Source of the DNA: Ophiostoma sp. CBS 140.51
Lineage: Eukaryota > Ascomycota > Sordariomycetes > Ophiostomatales > Ophiostomataceae
DNA: 64,000 nucleotides
NCBI GenBank assembly: GCA_029298735.1
Contig: JANSLP010000124.1
Location: 22,218 to 86,217 of the forward strand
Reading direction: 5' to 3'
Below the pieces are notes generated by a model. It searched no databases and was not told where the DNA came from. It worked only from the letters and a program-made list of their open reading frames with translations. Below, in pieces: positions 1 to 8,143 of this stretch. Within the stretch, counting starts at the first letter, position 1, and every line of letters begins with the position of its first letter. Both the position numbers and the translations under genes were made by a program.

Positions 1-522
1 TTGTGTGAGGGTAGCTTCGAGAGCGTTTCCGTTACTCCCCGTATCGTCAAGTCTCATTGTCCGCGACAAAGCGGTCGACGATGACGTCTCACTGCCCAGA
101 TCGCTCTGCCAGCTGCCGTCCTTGTCGTCGTTGGCGGATGTGATCTGATGCTGGTGTTGGGCCCGTCCACAGCGGCACCCCGCCAGAGCGGCCGTGGCTT
201 CCGACAGGTCGTGGGCAAGGCTGCTGTTCTGCAATTCCAAGTCTTGTACGCGGGCTTGCAGGTGTTCGACCAGTACTTTTGTCCGCTGCCGGGCGTGCTT
301 TTGGCTCAGACGGTCGCCCTCGCGTTTGCGGCGAAGCTGCTCTGGTGTGAGGAAGTCGACAGACCTCAGTTTGGCCGGTGCTTTTGTTCCAGTGGTCGTG
401 GTATCACTGCCGCCACTGCTTCCTTCATGGACTTCACTGCTGCGTCGGCGATCACTCGGCGATGATGTGTTGTTCTCGACAATGTTGTCGGGTTCAACCT
501 TTGCAGACTTATTAGGAGCCAT
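1..522 (-). CDS. bZIP-type transcription factor, N-terminal part (cut by window edge)
   Basis: The frame is open from an ATG at 522 down to base 1, giving 174 residues with no stop, so the C-terminus lies outside the window. Residues 1-50 are Ser/Thr-rich and acidic. At about residues 55-95 comes a basic stretch (LRRKREGDRLSQKHARQRTK) running into a heptad-like segment with hydrophobic spacing (VLVEHLQARVQDLEL). This resembles the basic region plus leucine zipper of fungal AP-1-like/DUF3425 bZIP proteins. The classical basic-region Asn is not obvious (GDRLSQKHA where NDRxAQRxx is usual), so DNA-binding class is uncertain. Such proteins act in the nucleus as dimers. Its divergent upstream neighbour is a dead P450. 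Other overlapping frames are less protein-like. Target genes cannot be inferred. Confidence 0.6.
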   Translation of the reverse strand, partial: MAPNKSAKVEPDNIVENNTSSPSDRRRSSEVHEGSSGGSDTTTTGTKAPAKLRSVDFLTPEQLRRKREGDRLSQKHARQRTKVLVEHLQARVQDLELQNSSLAHDLSEATAALAGCRCGRAQHQHQITSANDDKDGSWQSDLGSETSSSTALSRTMRLDDTGSNGNALEATLTQ

Positions 523-1077
523 GGCTGTCCTGGATGATGGTCATGATCGGGGTGGTGGGTGTTGGGTGTGTTGATGGGTATGTTTCTCACATTGACTGTC
601 ACATTACGAGTCAAGATGTGGGTTGTCGACAGAAGAGAAAGGAACACACTGAAGAGCAGGCATTGGAAGAGGCAGTCCCCAGACTCGCTTGCCCATCACG
701 CCTGCCCTCTCTGCCCCGGATAACTCGAGACCGACCCCACACTCTCTCCGCATGGTCAATGTGGTGAAAAGCAGTGAAAAAAGTGGTAACAAAGACGACA
801 GAAGGGTCTCGCCTCGCTGGTGCGGAGAACGAGTGTCGAACTAGCGAGTCGTTAGCGTTCTTGGAAACCACCTCGTTGACACCCAAAGGAGACAATAGCG
901 GGTGATGGCAAGCGAGAATGTGTGCTGAGGATCCCGAGCCAGTGTTTTTCACGAGTCAAGAAGCGAGTCAGAACGTCGAGACGACAAAGACTTTGGACAA
1001 GGTTTGTGTTTGACAAGCGGACTTTGGCCAGCATCGACAAATAGAAATAATCCAAGCGAGATCCCAAGACGGCCAAG
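523..1077. other. Intergenic region, bZIP promoter side
   Basis: About 555 bases between the bZIP start and the 3' end of the P450 pseudogene. It should hold the bZIP promoter and 5' leader, which on the minus strand is C/T-rich just upstream of the ATG (RC of about 523-600). Short frames in both directions look like chance. No tRNA, repeat or clear TATA box was seen. Confidence 0.4.
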
Positions 1078-2652
1078 TCAACCCACGAAATTTTCTAAGA
1101 CCACTGTCCACCAATAATACAGCGTCCTTCTTGAGATTCCACCTTCCCCGGAACATGATAACCACGGAGCGAAGAGCCACGACGAAGCCGTGTTGGTCTG
1201 CAAAGTATCCGTCTCCACATGTCCCCATTGCTGGATAAACTCCCTTGCCCACATTCTCGTCCACACCACCTTTTTGGCCGTCACCATCAGCTGGGGCTTC
1301 TGCCACAGCGTGTAGCACTCCTGCTCGTTCCGGTCTAGCGTCGTGTCCACCATCTCCATGTCAAACGACAATACCAGCTTCGCCGCCAACAGCCTGACTT
1401 CGATCCACGCCATGTTGATGCCCATGCACATGCGCGTGCCGGCCAGAAAGGGCCGGCTGGCTTCCAAGTTGTCATTATCGGTGTTGTCGATCGAGCACTC
1501 CGGTCGAAACATGTCTGGATCCTTGAATCTACTGGGATCGCGGGTAACGGTCCAGGCATGGACGCCGACAGTAGTGCTGCCGGGGACAGAATAGCCGTCA
1601 ATAACGCACCCGCCCTCGGGCACGAGACGGGGCAGGGCAATCGGGATGGGCGGGTAGATACAGAGGGCTTCTTCGATGCAGGCCGTCAAATAAGGGAGCG
1701 TGCTGAGTGCGTGGGCTGTAACAGCGGCAGGAGTCTTGAATGCACCACGAATCTCGGCCTTGAGTTTGCTGTAGACCCTCTCGTCTTTTAATAAGCAGTA
1801 AAACAGACCACTCAGTGTCGTGGCACTCGTCTCGGAGCCGGCCACAATCAAAGCATTGGTATACGACGCGAGTCCCCAGTCCGTGATCCCCAGTCCTTCA
1901 CGCTTGGTCAAAATGTACGAGAAGAAGTCGCGCTTTTTTGTGGTGATGTCGGCCAGCCGGCGCTGCACCTTCTTCATCGAGTCTTCCGCATGCTTGAACC
2001 CGACCTCGACCGGCTACACCGCTGTCAGCCAGTACTGTATGTGAGGCAGAACCGGCAGCTTCTATAGCGCCACATCCCATGCGTGGAACTTCATGTTCCC
2101 CAGATAATGCCGACCCAGCCCTCCACTTGTCGGTTTTTCAACGAGTTGAACGATTGTCCAAACGCAAGTTCGCCCAACACGTCAAATGTTGTCTAGTTGA
2201 GAAAGGACACTAGGTTGATGGACTTCTCACGAGCCGTCTTTTCTTCACAGCGTCCACCAGATCATCTCCGAACTGCTGGATCGTCGCCTCCTGGTCGAGC
2301 AGTGACCGTGATGAGAACCCAGGTGCCGTCATCTTTCTGAGTTGGGCATGCCATCTTTGATGAGCACTTTGCCATCCTTGCGTCTCTCGTAAATTTCGTG
2401 CCAACCTGCGGCGCTCGAAAACGATAGCTCGTTGGGTGCCCACCGCACAACGTCGCCGTACTGGTCGTGCAAGCCTTTCAAAATCTTGGGAGACTGCCCG
2501 CTGACGGCCACTTTCGCATAATAAAGGTTGGTCAGAGCTGCCCGTTTAGGGAGAGGAAATTTCGAGAGAGGATGGAAGTAGAGGATCTAGATGGCGTACG
2601 AGACGGCCCCTAAAACGGACAACACAACGACCTGAAGGAAAAGGCCGGCCAT
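1078..2652 (-). pseudogene. Decayed cytochrome P450 monooxygenase
   Basis: Minus-strand P450 of the fungal E-class type. An N-terminal membrane anchor begins at an ATG at 2652 and is followed by the proline-rich hinge (YFHPLSKFPLPK), the region near QYGDVVRWAPNELSF, an I-helix segment (AGSETSATTLSG), the K-helix (ACIEEALCIYPP) and the heme loop PFLAGTRMCMG, which keeps the F-x-x-G-x-R-x-C-x-G pattern. It cannot be translated whole. In-frame TAG codons lie at 2587-2589, 2193-2195, 2062-2064 and 2014-2016. The frame changes near 2340 and again near 2230, and roughly 25 residues are missing between the B-C region and the LRKMTAPGFSSRSL block. No set of GT-AG introns removes all the lesions. The C-terminal 900 bases remain open. 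TAG from CAG or TGG fits C-to-T damage at CpA, as in repeat-induced point mutation, but simple decay is equally possible. Confidence 0.85.
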
Positions 2653-3024
2653 GGTGACGATGCTGAGTATTGAAGAGTCTTTGATTGATACACATGGTCA
2701 AAGAGCCCACGGAGAATGATTTTATATGTTTTGCATCGTCATCTTCTGAACTATGTCATGTTAAAAGTGCCGTGGAGGTCACTGAACATGATTCCAGATA
2801 TCTGCCGGATATCTACAATCACCTGTGCCTACTCGGACACGACGGCCAACATGCAGCTCGGGTTTATACGGTTCTCACTGGTTAGGACGACATGATATTT
2901 ATCTGGAAGAGAACATACATCATTGTGATAACAGAAAACTGGAGTTCATGTACATATATCATCCGAGTTTGAACAAGCGCTTCATTTGACTTTATTGTAT
3001 TGTGATTATCTGTATACAAAAACT
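2653..3024. other. Intergenic region upstream of the P450 pseudogene
   Basis: 372 bases holding the former P450 promoter and the 3' end of the dioxygenase gene. A minus-strand TATAAA lies at about 2863-2868, some 210 bases before the P450 start. The part near 2885-3010 is AT-rich, as expected for a 3' untranslated region. Nothing else was recognised. Confidence 0.4.
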
Positions 3025-4237
3025 TTACTCCTTCTTCTCGAAAGGCGTCTCGTACGGCCGCTCGGCCTGCGGGGTGATTCTTGCCAGGTGCCGCCGCTCG
3101 CCCGTCTTCCAGTCGACGAGGGCCGAGTGCTGCGTGATGCGGTTGTCCCAGACCACGACGGTGCCGGCCTCCCACTTGACGCGGGCCTGGAAGTCTGCAC
3201 CCTGGGCCAGGTGGTCATACAGAAACTTTAGCAAAAAGTCCGACTCCTCCTTCTTGAGGCCGACAATCTCCCGCACGAAACCGGGGTTGACAAAGATGGC
3301 CTTTTCGCCCGTTACGGAGTGTGTCCGCACAATCGGGTGGGTGTTGAACACCGGCTCGCGCCGGACGACGCCGCCCTTGTTCCGCGAAAAGTTGGCCTGC
3401 TCGATGCCCGAGTGGACGGCCCGCAGGCCGTGGAGACGTTCTTGGAAGGCGGGCGACAGCCGCTTGTAGGCCTCGGTGGCGTCCACAAAGAGCGTGTCAC
3501 CGCCAACGGACGGCTTGTCAAAAATATACAAGAAGGTCGTACCCGGCGGCTGCTGCTCGTACGTGACGTCCGAGTGCCAGCTGACAGACGATGTGCGCAG
3601 ATCGAAAAAGTTGTTGATGGAGTGGTCGCCGGCGCCGCGGTGCACGACGTGAATCTCTGGGTAGTTTTCGGGGGAACCCGACGTGGGGTGGATGTGGTGG
3701 CGGCCAAAGTAGCCGCCGAAATCGAGGGCGTCCTGGATCGACAGGTCGGCAAAGTCTTGGTCCCGGAAGGCGACGACTTTGCGTTCGGCGACGAGACGCG
3801 CCAGCTGGTCCTTGCCTGCATTCGACAGAGAACTGAGCTGGATGCCGCGGACTTCGGTGCCAATCGTTGGCGTCAGGTCGACACGTGTCACGTTCTTGTC
3901 CTTGGGCAGCAGGTCCGGGTACGACGGGTCAGCGTCCTTGCCGTGGTCGTAGTGCTCGAATGTCTCGAGCGGAGGGTACTTTTGCTCATGGTTCCATGTG
4001 GGGAGGTAGTTGGGATACTGCAGCGGTGTTAGATTGTATCAACAACTACTTTGAGAAGGGTCGTCGCACCTTGGCCGCCGGCTCCCCCTTCTTGCCGGCC
4101 TCGACGTCGGCGTCGTACTTGGGTGCAAACAGACCACGAGCGGCGCGCTGGGCTCCGGCCTGGGCGTTGTTGAGGGTGGAGTGCAGCTTGAGGGTCGACA
4201 CGTCAGGCACGACGGTCTCGATAGCAGAAGGGGCCAT
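3025..4237 (-). CDS. TauD/TfdA-family 2-oxoglutarate-dependent dioxygenase
   Basis: Two exons, 4070-4237 and 3025-4017, are joined across a 52-nt intron (GTGCGA donor, CTAAC branch, CAG acceptor) to give 386 residues. The start at 4237 sits in a good context (CACAAG before ATGGCC), with a minus-strand TATAAAT about 100 bases upstream at 4336-4342. Family proteins use non-haem Fe(II) and 2-oxoglutarate to hydroxylate a substrate, often releasing sulfite from sulfonates. The iron triad is visible: H204-x-D206 in SWHSDVTYE and H353 in RITQHSALVDW. R369 in RRHLARIT would bind the 2-oxoglutarate carboxylate. The length is usual for fungal TauD-like proteins, which carry an N-terminal extension. 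Substrate is unknown: taurine-like sulfonates are the default guess, but many fungal members act on other compounds. It is transcribed in the same direction as the neighbouring glyoxalase-fold gene. Confidence 0.88.
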
Positions 4238-5021
4238 CTTGTGTGAGCTGAAGGAAATGGGTATCAAAGTGGAAAAAATGTGTGATGGTTGTGATATTCT
4301 GAACATCCCAAATTTACAGAGCAACCTTCATCTTCATTTATACCTGGGGACATTGTTGGATATCAACATGGTTCCCCTCCATCTGTGAGACGCAAACTGC
4401 CACACTGAGTCTCGCGTTGTTCGGTGCCGGAACGGCGTTGTGTTGGAAGTAGTTGGCGGTTAGTGATTCACGCGTGATCCTCGACTGCCACCATTGCATA
4501 ACGCCATCGGCTCTCGCAATCGCACTGCACCACACACAGCCCATCAAATACCCTTTAAAACTACCAAATCCCCCGACGAATGAAACATGACACAATGACC
4601 ACTTCTGACATTTCCTCCTGCGCCTCCTCCACACTTATCGTCCCTTCCATCCTACTGGGTCGAGTGGACGAGTCTAGATCACGTCATTGTTCGCGTCTTG
4701 GTCGCGTCGTTTTCCAACGGTCGCATTTCTGCATGAGAATGAGAGCTAGCCACCTTTATGATAGTAAAGCCAACTTGACGACAGTAAGATGGTGGGACAA
4801 CTTTATCAGTCACACTTCCCCGCGAAGGTGTGCCTCAATTGAGTCACAGACACCGGTCATGTCCCACCTTTACAACAAGAGAAGACGGCCAGGATCCACG
4901 GACCGTTGGTGTGCCGATGCTCGATATCCGACGACGTCCGCGAGCACCAGACTGTTTCGCTACTATTTGATTTAACTGCTAAAACTACGCAAATATATGC
5001 AAGGATACTCCTACATTACGC
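4238..5021. other. Intergenic region upstream of the TauD-type gene
   Basis: 784 bases between the dioxygenase start and the 3' end of the glyoxalase-fold gene. The proximal part carries the dioxygenase TATA element (4336-4342). The remainder has a few open frames up to 131 codons that lack recognisable motifs and that I consider chance. No repeats or RNA genes were seen. Confidence 0.4.
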
Positions 5022-5897
5022 CTACACAGGCACCAGCCGAATATCAATTCGCCATCCATCGACGATATGGCCGCCAATTATCTGGGCCGGTCCCGTGGTA
5101 AACAGTGCGAGCTCGATCCAGCTGTTCACACCAGACTCTGTTCTCTTGTCTTCCTGAACGTGCACAATGCTCAGTTTCGGCGTCCGTCCGTCCGATGCAG
5201 TCTCCGGTACTGCCACCTCCCACTCGTCTTTGCTCTTGTCTCCTCCACTTCTTGTAAATAGTACATCGTACGCCTTGCGCAAAAGGTCCACCACTACCGC
5301 ATCGGCAATGTGCAGCGTCACACACGCCACGCCCACGGCCCCGGACGGGTGGTGTGCCTGCTCAGGGTGGGTAGCGTACGGCACCCGCAGTTTTCGGTCC
5401 GTCCGGTCAATGCACCAGAACGGCAGCAGGCCGCCGTGCACCGGCTTGTTGTTGGTCAACGCCACCGGGGACGCCGTCGCCCATTTCAGGACTACGCCGT
5501 CGGGTGTCGTCCGGCCGCCGTCCACCAAGTCTTGGTAGCCGAGGCCGCTCCCGGAATCGGCCACCTGTGCTTGAGTCTCGGCGAACTCGGCATCATTCTC
5601 TGCTTGGGTGGGCGCATCCAGACTAATGGCCCAGTCGATCCAGTGCCCCTCGGGTTGTGCGCCCCAGCGGTGCGCCCTGCGCTTGCGCTCGTCTTTTTCG
5701 TCGCTGCCGTGCCCGCCGACAAAAGCAATGATTTCGAGGTAGACGCCGTCCTGGAACAAGACCAGCTGGTTTTCGGTGACGCCGCCGGCATGCTGCCCAC
5801 CGGGGATGACAATCAAGGCGCCGGTAAGCCAGGACGGCAAGGAGGTGAGTACCGAGTGCGGCACAAGAAGTACAATGTGGTCGAGTTTAGGGGCCAT
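5022..5897 (-). CDS. Glyoxalase-fold (VOC superfamily) protein
   Basis: A single uninterrupted frame of 291 residues from an ATG at 5897. The N-terminus (MAPKLDHIVLLVP) is the first beta strand of a vicinal-oxygen-chelate module, with a putative metal His at residue 7. GGQHAGGVTENQLVLFQDGVYLEII (residues about 33-57) contains the conserved H-x-G and the Y-L-E-I strand carrying the second metal ligand Glu. This matches the Glyoxalase_3 (PF13468-like) proteins found in fungi. Their substrates are mostly unknown; they may isomerise or cleave small oxygenated compounds. No signal peptide or membrane segment is visible, so it is probably cytosolic. It lies head-to-tail downstream of nothing obvious and shares orientation with the TauD-type gene. 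Membership of the sugar block next door cannot be shown. Confidence 0.75.
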   Translation of the reverse strand: MAPKLDHIVLLVPHSVLTSLPSWLTGALIVIPGGQHAGGVTENQLVLFQDGVYLEIIAFVGGHGSDEKDERKRRAHRWGAQPEGHWIDWAISLDAPTQAENDAEFAETQAQVADSGSGLGYQDLVDGGRTTPDGVVLKWATASPVALTNNKPVHGGLLPFWCIDRTDRKLRVPYATHPEQAHHPSGAVGVACVTLHIADAVVVDLLRKAYDVLFTRSGGDKSKDEWEVAVPETASDGRTPKLSIVHVQEDKRTESGVNSWIELALFTTGPAQIIGGHIVDGWRIDIRLVPV

Positions 5898-6281
5898 TAT
5901 GAGAGGTGGTGAAGTGAGGGGTAATGTTGTATAAATCTTGAGTTTGAACAGTGCTACTGTGACAAGACGACTTCATCAATTTCAATAACTCGTGAGTGAA
6001 GCTGTCCTCGGTGATGGCCGTCTTCGGAGAGCTTCAGCGGGGATGGTGATTGATAAGACAAGGTTACGGAAGGATGACGTGCTTAGGTGCGTCGGGAATA
6101 TTAGTCGAGCTTCCGTTGCAGCATTCAAGCCCGTCGGGTGCACCCGAGACAAGGTACAAGTACAGTCATGTTGTACAAAACAAGGAGTTGACCAAAAATA
6201 AAGCTAAGTCAATCGGAAAGAGATCAGTTGTCTGGTAGACAAAATTTTTACTGATAACCTGGCAAAAAAGACAAAAAGTAA
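5898..6281. other. Intergenic region between glyoxalase-fold gene and tRNA
   Basis: 384 bases forming the promoter of the minus-strand glyoxalase-fold gene. An AT-rich TATAAATC/GATTTATA element occurs at about 5930-5937. No coding potential was seen. The part just before the tRNA 3' end (6240-6280) is A/T-rich, with T5 at 6246-6250 on the plus strand. Confidence 0.35.
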
Positions 6282-6372
6282 GGTCCTACCCGGAATCGAA
6301 CCGGGGCTACTGGAAATTCAGAAATTGTGAAAATATCAGAATCCAATGTCCTAACCGCTAGACTATAGGACC
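6282..6372 (-). tRNA. tRNA-Gln (anticodon CTG) with intron
   Basis: On the minus strand the 5' acceptor half GGTCCTA pairs with the 3' end TAGGACC. The D arm (A-box-like TAGTCTAGCGG) and the T arm with B box GGTTCGATTCC are intact. The anticodon stem TTGGA/TCCAG encloses loop TTCTGA-, placing anticodon CTG at 6337-6339. About 20 bases (6316-6335) interrupt the loop one base after the anticodon, the standard place for eukaryotic tRNA introns; the exact ends can slide by a base or two. The CCA end is not encoded, as expected for a nuclear tRNA. It decodes CAG glutamine codons. Confidence 0.95.
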
Positions 6373-6807
6373 ATTGCTATTGGATGGAGGACGGCGGTCG
6401 TTAATTGGGTCCATGATGGTGAGAACAATTGTGTGCGTCGACAGCAGAATGAGTCTTGTGAACTCAAACAAACTCTCACATGCATCTCTTTAAAGTCGGA
6501 AAATTATTGAGAAAATGAATTAAGAATACCGGTTTCGAAGTCAGCCAATCGACTTCGGGGAAAATACAATGACCTGGGGAATGAGAAATGTAAGAAAACC
6601 TGGGGAAGCATATGACCAGACATTGCCCAGTAGCCCCTCCGTTAGTGACTCCGCGGCGCCGCGGACGGAAGGTGAACAACTCCGTCGCTTGTCAACATCC
6701 GCACAAAGTGGTTATTCCCCGTGGTCATGAGCACCACAAGGTAGTCCACCGTTCACAGTCTCTCTACGCGACATCCCCTGCCATATTCTCTATACACCAA
6801 ATGCAAC
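6373..6807. other. Promoter region of the lactonase gene
   Basis: 435 bases between the tRNA 5' end and the amidohydrolase ATG. Its notable content is a GC-rich double palindrome at 6648-6665, listed separately. The rest is AT-rich and shows no coding potential. Confidence 0.45.
6648..6665. promoter_or_regulatory. Double CCGCGG palindrome upstream of lactonase
   Basis: The sequence ACTCCGCGGCGCCGCGGA contains two CCGCGG cores (6651-6656 and 6659-6664) two bases apart, in a near-palindrome about 145 bases before the ATG. CCG/CGG triplets in opposite orientation are typical half-sites for Zn2Cys6 regulators. Related TCCGCGGA sites lie before other genes of the block. Confidence 0.45.
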
Positions 6808-7728
6808 ATGACCTCTTCACCAAAAGCTGTCGTCCCTCCGGGCGCCTGGGACACGCACACGCACGTGATGGACCCAGAAGCCTGGCCATATGCACCCACT
6901 CGCGACTACACTCCAAAGGCAGCTTTGTTGTCAGAGTACCCAACTCGGATCACAGGATGCACCAGCATTGTCGTCGTGCAAGCGTCGATGCAGGGTCGCA
7001 GTGTTGAGCCTCTACTTGACACTCTCGCCAAAGGCAGTACTCTTCCAAACACAACACTGAGAGGACTGGCCACCTTTTATGGGGATGACGATGACGACCT
7101 CAGTCCAGAATATCTCGACAAGCTCCATGCTGCCGGTGTCCGTGGCACACGCATGCAGATGATGGCCTGGGGGCATGGCGAGCAGCGTGGTGGCGAGGCC
7201 ATTCTGGAACGCATACGCCGGTTCGAGAAGCCGTTTGCCCGTCTCGGTTGGGTGATTTGTGTCTTTTGTCCGCTCAAAGCGTGGGCAGAGATGGCCGACG
7301 GTCTGAGGAGCATCGACCCGCGTGTCAAGATTATTGCTGACCACTGCGGCGGCAGCTTCCCCGGGTCCGAGACCAAACCTGCATTTCAGTCACTGCTAGG
7401 TCTGCTCCGAGACGACATCATACATATCAAACTTTCCGGTCTGGAGCGGCTCTACCATGGCCACACTGATAGTGTACTGAGTATGGCACCTATAGTGTGG
7501 GCCATTGTTGAGGCCGGACCAAGCAGAATCATGTTTGGTTCTGACTGGCCGCATACACAGCTTGGTGTATCGCGTGTGGGCAAGACGGAGGAGCAGAGGT
7601 TGACTGAGATTGAGGACTTTCGGGATGTGCCAGTTCGACAACATATTGAGGCATTGAGGGCATGGATAACAGATGACAATGTCTGGCAAGACTTTTGGAC
7701 TAGTACGCCAGAAAGGCTGTTTCATTGA
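6808..7728 (+). CDS. Amidohydrolase-superfamily lactonase (probable L-fuconolactonase)
   Basis: A single exon of 306 residues. The protein is a TIM-barrel metal-dependent hydrolase of the COG3618 type, whose characterised members open sugar-acid lactones (L-fucono-1,5-lactone, L-rhamnono-lactone) or 2-pyrone-4,6-dicarboxylate. Visible motifs are D-T-H17-T-H19 at the end of strand 1, VVVQASMQG, the IIADHCGG strand with a barrel His, IKLSGLERLY, and the FGSDWPHT strand with the catalytic Asp. No signal peptide is present, so it is probably cytosolic. In the proposed pathway it hydrolyses the lactone made by the aldo-keto reductase at 18.6-19.7 kb, giving the acid used by the dehydratase at 16.8-18.3 kb. 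The ATG at 6808 is the first in frame and begins the conserved N-terminus closely. Substrate assignment is inference from neighbours. Confidence 0.8.
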   Translation: MTSSPKAVVPPGAWDTHTHVMDPEAWPYAPTRDYTPKAALLSEYPTRITGCTSIVVVQASMQGRSVEPLLDTLAKGSTLPNTTLRGLATFYGDDDDDLSPEYLDKLHAAGVRGTRMQMMAWGHGEQRGGEAILERIRRFEKPFARLGWVICVFCPLKAWAEMADGLRSIDPRVKIIADHCGGSFPGSETKPAFQSLLGLLRDDIIHIKLSGLERLYHGHTDSVLSMAPIVWAIVEAGPSRIMFGSDWPHTQLGVSRVGKTEEQRLTEIEDFRDVPVRQHIEALRAWITDDNVWQDFWTSTPERLFH

Positions 7729-8143
7729 AAACTAGAACATAATTTAAACAGAAAGGAGTGGGAATGTGAATATGTAAATTGAAAAGGGTGAAGTATCTCG
7801 ACTTGATGAATATATTGTGAAAAAAGAAAAAAAATATGTTGATTAAAACAAATGGTCGAAACATGAGTCAAAAAAAAAGTCATAAAATTAGGAAGAGAAA
7901 TAAACTTTAAGAACTTGAGCAGTATACATAGAGGTCACACGACAACTCAACAAATAAGAAAAATTTAAGAAAGAAGGAAGAACAAGAGCCGGCGCCTCCC
8001 CCGGTTCTCTCCATGTTCGCGGTTTTGCGCCAGGTGACCCGAATTCTGGGGTGCGGGGCAGCCCTATAATCCACTGCCTTTCAGTGGTCACACAGCACTT
8101 GGCTCGCACTCTCCAACAACAACGTCAACAACACAACTTCAAC
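7729..8143. other. Intergenic region before the Zn2Cys6 gene
   Basis: 415 bases with the lactonase 3' untranslated region (very A/T-rich, 7735-7970, with A-rich runs) and then the promoter and leader of the regulator. The last 40 bases before the ATG are CAA-rich, as common in fungal leaders. No additional gene was seen. Confidence 0.4.

Noticed and set aside
1078..2652. Reading the P450 as functional through stop-codon readthrough or many introns
   Set aside because: Four TAG codons, two frame changes and a missing block cannot all be repaired by GT-AG introns, and there is no sign of recoding elsewhere in the window.
4238..4324. Longer start for the TauD-type gene (MLCKFGMF...)
   Set aside because: It would overlap the TATA-to-ATG leader; the ATG at 4237 has a better context and the expected family start.
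8051..8143. Earlier start of the Zn2Cys6 gene
   Set aside because: The extra 31 residues read the CAA-rich leader; the cluster lies soon after the ATG at 8144, as usual.
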